64,000 nucleotides of DNA. Origin: Bacillus siamensis KCTC 13613 (GTDB taxonomy: Bacteria; Bacillota; Bacilli; Bacillales; Bacillaceae). Below the pieces are notes generated by a model. That model was not told the origin of the DNA and did not search any database. It worked only from the letters and a program-made list of their open reading frames with translations. The stretch covers positions 310,001 through 374,000 of the forward strand of contig NZ_AJVF01000039.1 in NCBI RefSeq assembly GCF_000262045.1. Reading direction: 5' to 3'. This document shows positions 35,304 to 47,598 of this stretch, piece by piece (positions within the stretch are counted from its first letter, which is position 1; each line of letters opens with the position of its first letter). The translations under genes and the position numbers were made by a program.

Positions 35304-37412
35304 ATGAACGCTTTTCTCATGGTAAACGCGCTGCTGTTCTTAGCTGTAACCGCTTACGCCGTTTATTTATTCATTTACCTGATCAGAACGAGGATCGCTT
35401 ATATTAAGCTCGGCCAAAGGGAAGAATTTGATAAACGCCTGAAAGAACGTCTGCAAATGATATGGGTGAATGTGTTCGGACAGAAAAAATTGCTGAAAGA
35501 TAAAAAAAGCGGAATCATCCACGTTCTGTTTTTTTACGGATTTATACTCGTTCAGTTCGGCGCAATTGATTTTATTCTGAAAGGGCTGCTTCCCGACCGG
35601 CATTTGCCGTTCGGCCCGCTTTATCCGGCCTTTACCTTTTTTCAGGAAATCGTCACGTTTCTTATTTTAATCGCTGTGGTTTGGGCGTTTTACCGGCGCT
35701 ACATTGAAAAACTCGTCAGACTGAAACGCGGGTTTAAAGCGGGGCTTGTCCTGCTGTTCATCGGCGGACTGATGGTGACGGTGCTTCTCGGGAACGCCAT
35801 GAACCTTTTATGGCACGATCATTCTTTGTCCTGGACGGAGCCGATCGCTTCCTCCATTGCGTTTGTGCTCGGCGGTCTTTCAGCACCGGCCGCAGCCGCC
35901 GTGTTTTATGTTTCATGGTGGCTTCATCTGTTGTTTTTGCTCAGCTTTTTAGTGTACGTGCCGCAGTCAAAGCATGCACACTTAATTGCGGGTCCGGCGA
36001 ATGTGTTCCTCAGCAGGCTGGATTCAAAAGGGAAACTGGAAAAAATTGATTTCACCGATGAAACGAAAGAAAGCTACGGTGTCGGAAAGATTGAAGACTT
36101 CCGCCGCTCCCAGCTTGTCGATCTTTATGCCTGCGTCGAATGCGGCCGCTGTACAAATATGTGTCCTGCTTCCGGTACGGGCAAAATGCTTTCACCGATG
36201 GATCTCATCTTAAAGCTGAGAGACCACCTGACGGAAAAGGGCGCTGCCGTGACATCAAAATCTCCGTGGGTGCCCGCGCCCGTTTTTCAGCATACGAAGG
36301 CGAATCAGCTCGCGGCGGCTTCCTCAGGGGGAGGGTCGCGTGAAGCGGCGGCAGCCATTGACTACAACCCGAGCTTAATCGGCGAGGTCATTACGGAAGA
36401 GGAAATCTGGGCGTGCACCACATGCCGCAACTGTGAAGATCAATGTCCGGTCATGAATGAACACGTTGATAAAATTATCGATCTGCGCCGCTATCTTGTG
36501 CTTACGGAAGGGAAGATGGACAGCGATGCGCAGCGGGCCATGACAAGCATTGAAAGACAGGGAAACCCGTGGGGCTTAAACCGGAAAGAGCGGGAAAACT
36601 GGCGGGAGCAGACGGATACAGAGATTCCGACAGTGAAAGAAATGAAAAAACAAGAGAAAGAGTTTGATTATTTGTTTTGGGTCGGTTCAATGGGTTCTTA
36701 TGACAACAGAAGCCAAAAGATCGCCGTCTCATTTGCAAAACTGCTCAATGAAGCGGGCGTATCCTTTGCGATACTCGGCAATAAAGAAAAAAACTCAGGC
36801 GATACGCCGCGCCGTTTAGGCAACGAGTTTCTGTTCCAAGAGCTGGCGGAACACAACATCGGCGAATTTGAAAAACACGGGATCAAAAAAATCGTCACGA
36901 TTGACCCGCACGCCTATAATATGTTCAAAAATGAATATCCGGATTTCGGATTCCAGGCTGAAGTCTATCATCATACTGAATTATTAGCCGAGCTGGTGTC
37001 GCAGGGGAAACTAAAACCGCTTCATCCGGTGAATGAAACGATCACCTTCCATGACTCATGCTATTTAGGCAGATACAATGAAGTGTATGAGCCGCCGAGA
37101 GCGATCTTAAAAGCCATCCCGGGCGTTCAATTGAAGGAAATGGAGCGCAGCCGCGAAAACGGAATGTGCTGCGGCGCCGGGGGAGGCCTCATGTGGATGG
37201 AAGAAGAAACGGGAGTGAGAATCAACACGGCCCGGACTGAGCAGGCGCTTTCTGTCAGCCCGACGGTCATCAGCTCCGGCTGCCCTTACTGCCTGACCAT
37301 GCTCGGTGACGGTACAAAAGCGAAAGAAGCCGAAGACGCGATCGGCACTTATGATGTCAGTGAATTGCTCGCCATGTCTGTATTCGGTACGGAAAAACAA
37401 GAGTCTTCATAG
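35304..37412 (+). CDS. fadF: Iron-sulfur/membrane oxidoreductase FadF
   Basis: The 702-residue protein combines an N-terminal membrane part with four or five helices, two ferredoxin-type motifs (CVECGRCTNMCP about residue 275; CTTCRNCEDQCP about 372) and two CCG-type domains (DSCYLGRYNEVYEP; GMCCGAGGGLMW, then GCPYCLTML). It is thought to pass electrons from acyl-CoA dehydrogenase in fatty acid beta-oxidation. In B. subtilis acdA lies between fadF and rpoE; here only 227 bases separate them and acdA is absent. The upstream FadR-like site supports fatty-acid regulation. Confidence 0.92.
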   Translation: MNAFLMVNALLFLAVTAYAVYLFIYLIRTRIAYIKLGQREEFDKRLKERLQMIWVNVFGQKKLLKDKKSGIIHVLFFYGFILVQFGAIDFILKGLLPDRHLPFGPLYPAFTFFQEIVTFLILIAVVWAFYRRYIEKLVRLKRGFKAGLVLLFIGGLMVTVLLGNAMNLLWHDHSLSWTEPIASSIAFVLGGLSAPAAAAVFYVSWWLHLLFLLSFLVYVPQSKHAHLIAGPANVFLSRLDSKGKLEKIDFTDETKESYGVGKIEDFRRSQLVDLYACVECGRCTNMCPASGTGKMLSPMDLILKLRDHLTEKGAAVTSKSPWVPAPVFQHTKANQLAAASSGGGSREAAAAIDYNPSLIGEVITEEEIWACTTCRNCEDQCPVMNEHVDKIIDLRRYLVLTEGKMDSDAQRAMTSIERQGNPWGLNRKERENWREQTDTEIPTVKEMKKQEKEFDYLFWVGSMGSYDNRSQKIAVSFAKLLNEAGVSFAILGNKEKNSGDTPRRLGNEFLFQELAEHNIGEFEKHGIKKIVTIDPHAYNMFKNEYPDFGFQAEVYHHTELLAELVSQGKLKPLHPVNETITFHDSCYLGRYNEVYEPPRAILKAIPGVQLKEMERSRENGMCCGAGGGLMWMEEETGVRINTARTEQALSVSPTVISSGCPYCLTMLGDGTKAKEAEDAIGTYDVSELLAMSVFGTEKQESS

Positions 37413-37418
37413 AGAGAA

Positions 37419-37452
37419 GCAGGCCGCCCGCGCATATGCCGGCGGCTTTGTT
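37419..37452 (+). terminator. Terminator after fadF
   Basis: GCCGCC/GGCGGC stem followed by TTTGTTTT. Confidence 0.6.
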
Positions 37453-37639
37453 TTCGCACATCGGCCGAATTATGAAGGGACGCCTCTAAAATTTCTTAAA
37501 TTACACTGTTAAGGGTAGCATATTCTGTTTTAATTTGTTTATAATGAGAGGTATGGTTTATGAACAAAACAATACAAAATCGTTCTTATTATAGGATAGA
37601 AACAGATACATATAAGTAATAGAAAGGGAGTGTCCGACC

Positions 37640-38170
37640 TTGAGTATCAAACAATATTCTCAGGAACAGCTGAAGCAGATGGCTTTAGTTGAAATCGCTC
37701 ACGAAATTTTCTCAGAACATAAAAAACCGGTTCCGTTCCAGGAGCTGCTGAATGAAATTACTTCCTTGCTCGGTGTTACGAAAGAGGAACTGGGTGACCG
37801 CATCGCCCAATTTTATACCGACCTCAACATTGACGGCCGCTTTATTGCTCTGTCAGATCAGACTTGGGGGCTTCGCAGCTGGTATCCGTACGATCAGCTG
37901 GACGAAGAAACACAGCCGACTGTAAAAGCGAAAAAGAAAAAAGCGAAAAAAGCCGTTGAGGAAGATCTTGATCTTGACGAATTCGAGGAAGTTGATGAAG
38001 ATGACATCGATCTCGATGAATTGGAAGAAGATATTGATCTTGAAGCAGACAGCTTTGACGACGAAGATATCGACGATGAAGAAGATGACGACGATCTTGA
38101 GATCGAAGAGGATATGCTTGAAGAAGATGAGGAAGATGATGAGGATGAAGACGAGGATCAAAAACGCTGA
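37640..38170 (+). CDS. rpoE: RNA polymerase delta subunit
   Basis: The 176-residue delta factor has an N-terminal HARE-HTH winged-helix domain (residues 1-90, containing LVEIAHEIFSEHKKPVPFQE and GRFIALSDQTWGLRSW) and a disordered C-terminus of almost only Asp and Glu. It speeds RNA polymerase recycling and is not a sigma factor. Start is TTG behind AAAGGGAG. A TATAAT at 37540-37545 marks its probable promoter. It is followed by the pyrG leader. Confidence 0.96.
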   Translation: MSIKQYSQEQLKQMALVEIAHEIFSEHKKPVPFQELLNEITSLLGVTKEELGDRIAQFYTDLNIDGRFIALSDQTWGLRSWYPYDQLDEETQPTVKAKKKKAKKAVEEDLDLDEFEEVDEDDIDLDELEEDIDLEADSFDDEDIDDEEDDDDLEIEEDMLEEDEEDDEDEDEDQKR

Positions 38171-38191
38171 TTTCATAGCAGCAAAACGATC

Positions 38192-38220
38192 TTGACTTTC
38201 ATTGTCGAACTATGTAGTAT
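38192..38220 (+). promoter_or_regulatory. pyrG promoter with GGG initiation site
   Basis: TTGACT (38192-38197), 17-base spacer, TAGTAT (38215-38220); transcription would begin at GGGCTC (38228). Confidence 0.8.
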
Positions 38221-38227
38221 GTATTTT

Positions 38228-38303
38228 GGGCTCTTCAAAAAGAAGAGAATTCATAAGAGTGCTACGCTCCCTTTCAAGAAATTGAAAGGGAGCTTTCTTA
38301 TTT
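38228..38303 (+). promoter_or_regulatory. pyrG CTP-sensing attenuator leader
   Basis: The transcript begins GGGCUC and ends in the stem GCTCCCTTTC/GAAAGGGAGC (38266-38275, 38284-38293) with a T-rich tail. In B. subtilis low CTP causes reiterative G addition at the 5' end; the poly-G pairs with the CUCCCUUUC arm and prevents termination. All elements are conserved here. Confidence 0.88.
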
Positions 38304-38383
38304 TCATCTCCCAAATTCTTTTATACATCATTTGTTTTTAGTGAAATGATTTTCTATAAAACGGCACATTTTAAAGAATGTAG

Positions 38384-40018
<1,635 letters not shown>

Positions 40019-40020
40019 TA

Positions 40021-40060
40021 AAAAAAGACTTGCCTCCGTTAAAAGCGGCAAGTCTTTTTT
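40021..40060. terminator. Bidirectional terminator, pyrG and ywjG
   Basis: AAAGACTTGCC/GGCAAGTCTTT stem with A-run and T-run flanks between convergent genes. Confidence 0.85.
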
Positions 40061-40065
40061 CTTCA

Positions 40066-40587
40066 TCAGTCATATTCCTGCACCATTTCCTTTAATGTAA
40101 AGGACAGTGCGTGATAGACATACAGGCCTGTCATTAATGAAGGAAAGCCGTATCTTGTTCCGTCTTCATCGGGCAGAAGCGGCATTTTTAATTTGCTGTC
40201 AATATGAACATCACAAAATGCCTCAATCCCGGTTTGATCCTTGATGACGGGAGACACGCACACAAGGCCGATCCCTTTTTCATAAAGCTTTTTTGCCAGC
40301 GCCTGTTCTTCAGCCGTACCCGGGCCTGAACAGAACATCAGCACCCTGTCGCTTTCTGTAATCGAATCAGCTGTATCCGGAAACGCCTTGACCGAAGGCA
40401 GCGGTTCAGAACCGAGTTCCGCCTCGCACAAAATGCCCTGCATCTCATTTGCGCCGTATAAATAGATGGAATGGCCGCTGACGGCAGCCTGAGCCAGCAG
40501 CCGCGCGCCGTCTTCTATTGCTTCAGATTCCTTATCCTGAATGCGGGAAAAAATGCCTGCAAGCTGCGTCGTAAAGATCTTTAACAT
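40066..40587 (-). CDS. ywjG: DUF2529 protein YwjG
   Basis: The 173-residue protein looks like a SIS-type alpha/beta fold: the N-terminal helix, then LARAA-like segments with GHSIYLYGANEMQG and a SDRVLMFCSGPGTAEEQALA stretch resembling sugar-isomerase-type phosphosugar-binding loops. Its function is unknown. The ATG at 40587 behind GGAGG was chosen; the open frame to 40629 lacks a signal. Position beside spo0F matches B. subtilis. Confidence 0.82.
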   Translation of the reverse strand: MLKIFTTQLAGIFSRIQDKESEAIEDGARLLAQAAVSGHSIYLYGANEMQGILCEAELGSEPLPSVKAFPDTADSITESDRVLMFCSGPGTAEEQALAKKLYEKGIGLVCVSPVIKDQTGIEAFCDVHIDSKLKMPLLPDEDGTRYGFPSLMTGLYVYHALSFTLKEMVQEYD

Positions 40588-40649
40588 GAGTGAAACCTCC
40601 TTTACACTTACAAGAACAGTATACAACAAAAGAGAAAATGCTCAGAAAA

Positions 40650-40729
40650 TGTCGGAAAGTAGACTATTATAATTAAAGGAAATGTGAAAATCAAACAGAA
40701 TACATTAACAACTGCTTCCTTTTGACGAA
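40650..40729 (+). promoter_or_regulatory. spo0F control region: sigma-H promoter and Spo0A boxes
   Basis: AAAGGAAAT (40675-40683) and AGAAT (40697-40701) form a sigma-H promoter. A near-match Spo0A box TGTCGGAA lies upstream (40650-40657) and an exact one, TTGACGAA, downstream (40722-40729). B. subtilis spo0F has the same kind of activating and repressing arrangement. Confidence 0.7.
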
Positions 40730-40751
40730 AATGATAATATTGGGGTGTAAA

Positions 40752-41126
40752 ATGATGAATGAAAAGATTTTAATCGTAGATGACCAATACGGTATACGTA
40801 TATTGCTCAATGAAGTGTTTCATAAAGAAGGGTACCAGACGTTTCAGGCCGCCAACGGCATACAGGCGCTGGACATCGTAACGAAAGAACGGCCGGATCT
40901 TGTGCTTTTAGATATGAAAATCCCCGGCATGGACGGAATCGAAATTCTCAAACGCATGAAAATGATCGACGGCTCCATCCGCGTCATTATTATGACCGCT
41001 TACGGAGAACTCGATATGATTAAGGAATCAAAAGAGCTCGGAGCGCTGACTCATTTTGCAAAACCTTTCGACATTGACGAGATCAGAGACGCGGTGAAAA
41101 AGTATTTACCTCTAAAATCGAATTAA
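40752..41126 (+). CDS. spo0F: Sporulation phosphorelay response regulator Spo0F
   Basis: The 124-residue single-domain receiver accepts phosphate from sporulation kinases and passes it to Spo0B. The acidic pocket D10-D11, phosphorylated D54 (VLLDMKIPG), T82-type switch (IMTAYGELD) and K104-type Lys (HFAKPF) are all present. The ATG at 40752 ([11 protein letters not shown]) behind GGGGTG matches the B. subtilis start; a longer frame to 40722 overlaps the Spo0A box. Confidence 0.97.
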   Translation: MMNEKILIVDDQYGIRILLNEVFHKEGYQTFQAANGIQALDIVTKERPDLVLLDMKIPGMDGIEILKRMKMIDGSIRVIIMTAYGELDMIKESKELGALTHFAKPFDIDEIRDAVKKYLPLKSN

Positions 41127-41154
41127 TAAAATTAGAAACAATTATGTCATTGTG

Positions 41155-41183
41155 TTGCCGATTTGTCGAAAAGTTGGTATCCT
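41155..41183 (+). promoter_or_regulatory. fbaA promoter with a Spo0A box in the spacer
   Basis: TTGCCG (41155-41160), 17-base spacer, TATCCT (41178-41183). The spacer contains an exact Spo0A box TTGTCGAA (41163-41170). Confidence 0.6.
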
Positions 41184-41302
41184 AGAGATGGAGAAAAAGC
41201 GATCTGTTGTTTTACATATGACAGGTTTTTATGGTCATGCTATAGGGTGGAAAGCTTTTTTCGAGAAGAAGCAAATCAGGCTACATAAGGAGGACTTTCG
41301 AC

Positions 41303-42160
41303 ATGCCTTTAGTTTCAATGACGGAAATGTTGAATACAGCTAAAGAAAAAGGATATGCTGTTGGACAATTTAACCTAAATAACCTTGAGTTCACTCAAGC
41401 TATTTTACAAGCAGCAGAAGAGGAAAAATCCCCGGTTATTCTAGGTGTTTCAGAAGGCGCGGGACGCTACATGGGCGGCTTCAAAACAGTCGTTGCCATG
41501 GTTAAAGCTCTTATGGAAGAATACAAAGTGACAGTACCTGTTGCCATTCACTTAGACCACGGTTCAAGCTTTGAATCTTGTGCGAAAGCGATTCATGCAG
41601 GCTTCACTTCTGTAATGATCGACGCATCTCACCATCCGTTTGAGGAAAACGTAGCAACTACATCTAAAGTGGTTGAGCTTGCTCATTTCCACGGCGTTTC
41701 AGTTGAAGCTGAGCTCGGAACTGTCGGCGGACAGGAAGATGACGTTATCGCTGAAGGCGTAATCTATGCTGACCCTAAAGAGTGTCAAGAACTTGTAGAG
41801 CGCACTGGCATCGACTGCCTTGCACCTGCATTAGGTTCTGTTCACGGCCCTTACAAAGGCGAACCGAACCTCGGTTTCAAAGAAATGGAAGACATCGGCA
41901 AATCAACCGGCCTTCCGTTAGTACTTCACGGCGGTACAGGAATTCCGACTGCCGACATTAAAAAATCAATCTCACTTGGTACGGCTAAAATCAACGTAAA
42001 CACTGAAAACCAAATTTCTTCTGCAAAAGCTGTCCGCGAAACATTGGCAGCTAAGCCGGACGAATACGATCCTCGTAAATATCTTGGACCTGCTCGTGAA
42101 GCGATCAAAGAAACGGTTATCGGTAAAATGCGTGAGTTCGGTTCTTCAAACCAAGCTTAA
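41303..42160 (+). CDS. fbaA: Fructose-1,6-bisphosphate aldolase, class II
   Basis: The 285-residue zinc aldolase interconverts fructose-1,6-bisphosphate with two triose phosphates. The metal and catalytic segment [12 protein letters not shown] (about residue 80), the conserved [13 protein letters not shown] (about 135) and LHGGTGIP (about 209) are visible. Codon use is strongly biased, as expected for a highly expressed glycolytic gene. The ATG has AAGGAGG upstream. Confidence 0.97.
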   Translation: MPLVSMTEMLNTAKEKGYAVGQFNLNNLEFTQAILQAAEEEKSPVILGVSEGAGRYMGGFKTVVAMVKALMEEYKVTVPVAIHLDHGSSFESCAKAIHAGFTSVMIDASHHPFEENVATTSKVVELAHFHGVSVEAELGTVGGQEDDVIAEGVIYADPKECQELVERTGIDCLAPALGSVHGPYKGEPNLGFKEMEDIGKSTGLPLVLHGGTGIPTADIKKSISLGTAKINVNTENQISSAKAVRETLAAKPDEYDPRKYLGPAREAIKETVIGKMREFGSSNQA

Positions 42161-42176
42161 TCCGGTGTAACATCCA

Positions 42177-42210
42177 TAAACCGCCTGACAGCATTGCCAG
42201 GCGGTTTTAT
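42177..42210 (+). terminator. Terminator after fbaA
   Basis: ACCGCCTG/CAGGCGGT stem followed by TTTAT. Confidence 0.75.
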
Positions 42211-42251
42211 GTCTTACCTTTAGAAAGCGCAATCATGTTTTACAGTTCTGA

Positions 42252-42916
<665 letters not shown>

Positions 42917-42917
<1 letters not shown>

Positions 42918-42967
42918 GGGTGTAATGGGCGGCAAACCGGTTGCATCCGTTTGCCGCACCCTATTTC
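42917..42967 (+). terminator. Terminator after tal
   Basis: Long hairpin: GCGGCAAAC/GTTTGCCGC with outer AGGGTG/CACCCT, then ATTTCCT. Confidence 0.6.
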
Positions 42968-43209
42968 CTGTTTGACGGCGGGCCTTCATATCAAAGTTCC
43001 CCGGAATGTGAACCCGGCGGGTCTCTGTGCATCCTGTGTAAAAAATGCCCCGTAAAGCTTCGCTATTTTCTTCCTGTTATTTTATAATGTCCTTGTATTC
43101 TTTCTCTTCGAATTGGCTACATTTTGGACAAGAGCTTTATTTGCAGAGACAGAATAAAATGCCATTTTATTTATGCTCCGCAGCTATCTTCTTATGGAAG
43201 GAGACTATC

Positions 43210-44499
43210 ATGGAAAAGTTGAATATTGCCGGCGGCGATCCGTTAAACGGAACCGTACATATCAGCGGTGCGAAAAACAGCGCCGTCGCATTGATACCCG
43301 CAACCATTCTGGCAAATTCCGAAGTAACGATCGAAGGGCTTCCGGAGATCTCAGATATTGAAACGCTGCGTGACCTGCTGAAAGAAATCGGCGGAAACGT
43401 CCATTTTGAAAAAGGAGAAATGGTCGTGGACCCTTCACCGATGATCAGCATGCCGCTTCCCAACGGCAAAGTGAAAAAACTCCGTGCTTCTTATTATTTA
43501 ATGGGCGCGATGCTCGGCCGCTTCAAACAGGCGGTCATCGGACTGCCGGGCGGGTGCCATCTCGGGCCTCGGCCGATTGACCAGCATATAAAAGGGTTTG
43601 AGGCGCTTGGGGCTGAAGTCACCAATGAACAAGGCGCGATTTATCTGCGCGCCGAAAGGCTGAGAGGCGCACGGATTTATTTAGATGTCGTCAGCGTCGG
43701 GGCGACGATCAATATCATGCTTGCCGCTGTGCTCGCTGAAGGAAAAACCGTGATAGAAAACGCCGCCAAGGAACCTGAGATTATTGATGTTGCCACACTG
43801 CTCACCAGCATGGGCGCAAAGATAAAAGGCGCGGGAACCAATGTGATCAGAATCGACGGCGTGAAAGAGCTGCACGGGTGCAGACATACCATCATACCGG
43901 ACAGAATTGAGGCGGGCACCTTTATGATCGCCGGCGCGGCGATGGGGAAAGAAGTCATTATTGATAATGTCATACCGACCCACCTGGAGTCTTTGACGGC
44001 GAAGCTCAGGGAAATGGGTTTTCACATCGAGACGAGTGACGACCAGCTTCTTATGCTCGGCGGGCAGAAGCAGATAAAACCGGTCGACGTAAAAACGCTT
44101 GTTTACCCGGGATTCCCGACTGACCTTCAGCAGCCGATGACCTCTCTGTTAACGAGAGCGGGCGGCACGAGTGTCGTGACTGACACCATCTACTCGGCCA
44201 GATTTAAGCATATTGATGAGCTGAGACGGATGGGGGCCAACATGAAAGTGGAAGGCAGGTCGGCGATTATCACCGGTCCGGCCGAGCTGCAGGGCGCAAA
44301 AGTAAAGGCGAGCGATCTGCGTGCAGGCGCTTGTCTGGTCGTAGCAGGGCTGATGGCCGACGGCGTAACGGAAATTACCGGTCTTGAGCATTTGGACCGC
44401 GGCTACAGCAATCTTGAGAAAAAACTCGAAGGTCTGGGCGCCACAATCTGGCGGCAGAGGCTGACGGACGAAGAGATAGAACAGCTCCAAAATTCATAG
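43210..44499 (+). CDS. murAB: UDP-N-acetylglucosamine 1-carboxyvinyltransferase (MurAB/MurZ)
   Basis: The 429-residue enzyme makes the first committed peptidoglycan step, adding enolpyruvate to UDP-GlcNAc. The fosfomycin-target Cys is in [11 protein letters not shown] (Cys116). The N-terminal [17 protein letters not shown] and the twofold inside-out barrel layout are typical. The ATG at 43210 behind AAGGAG gives the normal length; the open frame to 43045 is non-coding in character. It is the second MurA paralogue of Bacillus, by position and length. No distinct promoter is claimed in the preceding gap. Confidence 0.95.
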   Translation: MEKLNIAGGDPLNGTVHISGAKNSAVALIPATILANSEVTIEGLPEISDIETLRDLLKEIGGNVHFEKGEMVVDPSPMISMPLPNGKVKKLRASYYLMGAMLGRFKQAVIGLPGGCHLGPRPIDQHIKGFEALGAEVTNEQGAIYLRAERLRGARIYLDVVSVGATINIMLAAVLAEGKTVIENAAKEPEIIDVATLLTSMGAKIKGAGTNVIRIDGVKELHGCRHTIIPDRIEAGTFMIAGAAMGKEVIIDNVIPTHLESLTAKLREMGFHIETSDDQLLMLGGQKQIKPVDVKTLVYPGFPTDLQQPMTSLLTRAGGTSVVTDTIYSARFKHIDELRRMGANMKVEGRSAIITGPAELQGAKVKASDLRAGACLVVAGLMADGVTEITGLEHLDRGYSNLEKKLEGLGATIWRQRLTDEEIEQLQNS

Positions 44500-44532
44500 A
44501 AATGCGGACTTTTGAGAGGAGATCGTGTTGAA

Positions 44533-45498
44533 ATGGAAAGAAGCTTATCAATGGAATTGGTTCGGGTTACTGAAGCGGCGGCTTTAGCATCTGCCAGATG
44601 GATGGGCCGCGGGAAAAAGGATGAAGCCGATGATGCGGCGACAAGCGCCATGCGTGACGTGTTTGACACGGTGCCGATGAAAGGAACGGTCGTTATCGGG
44701 GAAGGCGAGATGGACGAAGCGCCGATGCTTTACATCGGCGAAAAGCTCGGAAACGGATACGGCCCCCGCGTCGATGTCGCCGTCGATCCTCTTGAAGGCA
44801 CTAACATCGTAGCCAGCGGCGGCTGGAATGCGCTGACGGTGATCGCGGTCGCTGACCATGGAACACTGCTGAACGCTCCTGATATGTATATGGAAAAAAT
44901 TGCGGTTGGACCTGAAGCGGTAGGCTGCATCGATATCGAAGCTCCTGTCATTGATAACTTAAAAGCTGTTGCGAAAGCGAAAAATAAAGACATTGAAGAT
45001 GTCGTGGCAACCATTTTATATCGCGACAGACATGAAAGAATCATCTCTGAATTGCGTGAGGCCGGCGCCAGAATCAAACTGATCAACGACGGTGATGTCG
45101 CGGGCGCCATCAATACGGCCTTTGACCATACGGGCGTAGACATTCTCTTCGGCTCAGGAGGGGCACCTGAAGGCGTGCTGTCTGCCGTTGCGTTAAAAGC
45201 GCTCGGCGGTGAAATCATCGGCAGGCTTCTGCCGCAAAGTGCGGAAGAGCAAGCCCGCTGTGAGCGGATGGGCCTCGATGTCTCCAAAGTGCTCCGGATG
45301 GAGGACCTTGTGAGGGGGGACGACGCCATTTTTGCGGCAACGGGCGTAACGGACGGAGAGCTTTTGAAAGGCGTTCAGTTCAAAGGCACAGTCGGCACGA
45401 CCGAAAGTCTGGTTATCCGGGCGAAATCAGGAACGGTCCGATTCGTTGACGGAAGACACAGCCTGAAGAAAAAACCAAATCTTGTGATCCGGCCATAA
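44533..45498 (+). CDS. glpX: Fructose-1,6-bisphosphatase class II
   Basis: The 321-residue enzyme of the GlpX family dephosphorylates fructose-1,6-bisphosphate in gluconeogenesis. Metal-binding motifs [15 protein letters not shown] (about residue 57) and [14 protein letters not shown] (about 84) are visible. The ATG at 44533 has GAGAGGAG upstream and gives the B. subtilis length. murAB ends 33 bases before. Fba, Tal and GlpX together place the gluconeogenic and pentose steps in one neighbourhood. Confidence 0.94.
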   Translation: MERSLSMELVRVTEAAALASARWMGRGKKDEADDAATSAMRDVFDTVPMKGTVVIGEGEMDEAPMLYIGEKLGNGYGPRVDVAVDPLEGTNIVASGGWNALTVIAVADHGTLLNAPDMYMEKIAVGPEAVGCIDIEAPVIDNLKAVAKAKNKDIEDVVATILYRDRHERIISELREAGARIKLINDGDVAGAINTAFDHTGVDILFGSGGAPEGVLSAVALKALGGEIIGRLLPQSAEEQARCERMGLDVSKVLRMEDLVRGDDAIFAATGVTDGELLKGVQFKGTVGTTESLVIRAKSGTVRFVDGRHSLKKKPNLVIRP

Positions 45499-45502
45499 AT
45501 AG

Positions 45503-45536
45503 AGAAAAGCGGGACTTTCCGTCCCGCTTTTCTTTT
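45503..45536 (+). terminator. Terminator after glpX
   Basis: GAAAAGCGGGAC/GTCCCGCTTTTC stem followed by TTTT. Confidence 0.85.
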
Positions 45537-45905
45537 GCAAAAAAGAGTCAACCCTATCATTTATATGTCAAAGCATTATTTAAGTTGAATAATTTTTTAA
45601 AATGAGGTAAAAATAAAGAGTGCTGCGATTTTTCTGTGTCATTCCTTCTTTTGAGTACTGGGAAATTTTCAAATTCTACCGCATACAGACGATATAAATA
45701 TTGATCTTCTCAAGTTTTTGTCCTCGCTTCCTTCAAAACTCATTAAGACAATCCTTTTTAAAAAAAGCGCCGATCATGGGTGGAAGTGTTACCGATAGAA
45801 GTTCCTGAATGTTTTATAAAAGAATGTGCTTTGGCGGAATCATGCAAAGCAGCCGATTTGAATGAAAACAGCAATACATTGACTATGAAAAGCGTGGTGT
45901 TTTTT
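45537..45905 (+). promoter_or_regulatory. rho promoter and long leader
   Basis: A candidate promoter TTGAAT-17-TAAAAA lies at 45585-45613. The rest is AT-rich with a C- and T-rich, G-poor stretch around 45700-45760, the kind of RNA Rho itself can load on. B. subtilis rho is autoregulated through its leader. The rho frame is open back to a GTG at 45780 without a good ribosome site. Confidence 0.45.
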
Positions 45906-47192
45906 ATGAAAGACGTATCTATTTCCTCTTTGGAAAATATGAAATTAAAAGAACTGTACGAACTGGCAAGACATTATAAAATCTCCTATTACAGCAAACT
46001 GACCAAAAAAGAATTAATCTTTGCCATACTGAAAGCCAACGCCGAGCAGGAGGATCTTCTGTTTATGGAAGGTGTGCTCGAAATCATCCAATCGGAAGGG
46101 TTCGGCTTCCTCAGACCGATTAATTACTCGCCAAGCTCAGAAGACATCTACATTTCTGCTTCCCAGATCCGCCGCTTTGATTTAAGAAACGGTGACAAAG
46201 TTTCCGGCAAGGTGCGCCCGCCGAAAGAGAACGAACGCTATTACGGACTTTTGCACGTTGAAGCGGTAAATGGCGATGATCCGGAATCCGCGAAGGAGCG
46301 CGTTCATTTTCCTGCGCTGACTCCGCTTTATCCCGACCGCCAAATGGTGCTTGAGACGAAACCGAATTATCTCTCTACACGAATTCTCGATATGATGGCT
46401 CCTGTCGGTTTCGGCCAGCGCGGTCTGATCGTGGCGCCGCCGAAAGCCGGTAAAACCATGCTGTTAAAAGAAATCGCTAACAGCATTACGACAAATCAGC
46501 CTGACGCTGAATTGATCGTGCTCTTAATTGATGAAAGACCGGAAGAAGTAACGGATATCGAACGTTCCGTAGCGGGCGATGTCGTCAGCTCCACGTTTGA
46601 TGAAGTGCCGGAAAATCACATCAAGGTAGCGGAGCTTGTGCTTGAACGGGCGATGCGTCTCGTTGAACACAAAAAAGACGTTATCATCCTGATGGACAGC
46701 ATTACCCGCCTGGCACGCGCCTACAACCTCGTTATCCCGCCAAGCGGACGTACGCTTTCCGGCGGTATTGACCCGGCTGCATTCCATCGTCCGAAGCGCT
46801 TTTTCGGTGCCGCGAGAAACATTGAAGAGGGCGGCAGCCTGACCATTTTAGCGACGGCACTCGTAGACACGGGCTCCCGGATGGATGACGTCATCTATGA
46901 AGAATTTAAAGGAACGGGCAACATGGAGCTTCACCTTGACCGTTCTCTTGCGGAAAGACGGATTTTCCCGGCGATCGATATCCGCCGCTCCGGTACACGG
47001 AAGGAAGAGCTGCTCGTGCCGAAAGAGCATCTTGACCGTTTATGGGCGATCCGCAAGTCGATGTCTGATTCTCCGGACTTCGCAGAGAAGTTTATGAGAA
47101 AAATGAAAAAAACGAAAACAAATCAGGAATTCTTCGATCTGATCAACCAAGAATGGAAGCAGGCGAACCTGTCATCATCAGCCCGCCGCTGA
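45906..47192 (+). CDS. rho: Transcription termination factor Rho
   Basis: The 428-residue hexameric RNA helicase has an N-terminal Rho-N helical part ([17 protein letters not shown]), a cold-shock-like RNA-binding domain with the conserved GFGFLR (about residue 62) and an ATPase core with Walker [14 protein letters not shown] (about 170) and Walker B-type [14 protein letters not shown] (about 258). The ATG at 45906 gives the family length in Bacillus; upstream in-frame codons (45780 onward) are less conserved-looking. The Shine-Dalgarno is weak (GTGGTG), which may contribute to low expression. Confidence 0.96.
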   Translation: MKDVSISSLENMKLKELYELARHYKISYYSKLTKKELIFAILKANAEQEDLLFMEGVLEIIQSEGFGFLRPINYSPSSEDIYISASQIRRFDLRNGDKVSGKVRPPKENERYYGLLHVEAVNGDDPESAKERVHFPALTPLYPDRQMVLETKPNYLSTRILDMMAPVGFGQRGLIVAPPKAGKTMLLKEIANSITTNQPDAELIVLLIDERPEEVTDIERSVAGDVVSSTFDEVPENHIKVAELVLERAMRLVEHKKDVIILMDSITRLARAYNLVIPPSGRTLSGGIDPAAFHRPKRFFGAARNIEEGGSLTILATALVDTGSRMDDVIYEEFKGTGNMELHLDRSLAERRIFPAIDIRRSGTRKEELLVPKEHLDRLWAIRKSMSDSPDFAEKFMRKMKKTKTNQEFFDLINQEWKQANLSSSARR

Positions 47193-47204
47193 TAAAAAAT
47201 GTAT

Positions 47205-47515
<311 letters not shown>

Positions 47516-47531
47516 TAATAGATTTTACAGG

Positions 47532-47562
47532 CAGGCAAGAATTGCTTCTTGCCTGTTTTTTA
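47532..47562 (+). terminator. Terminator after rpmE
   Basis: CAGGCAAGAA/TTCTTGCCTG stem with a four-base loop, then TTTTTTA. Confidence 0.85.
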
Positions 47563-47598
47563 TGTCTATAAACAGGAAAAAAGGGGAGCGGATAGCCT

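Noticed and set aside
37853..38176. 107-codon reverse ORF antisense to rpoE
   Set aside because: It is the mirror of the acidic GAT/GAA-rich tail of delta, giving a low-complexity Ile/Phe peptide.
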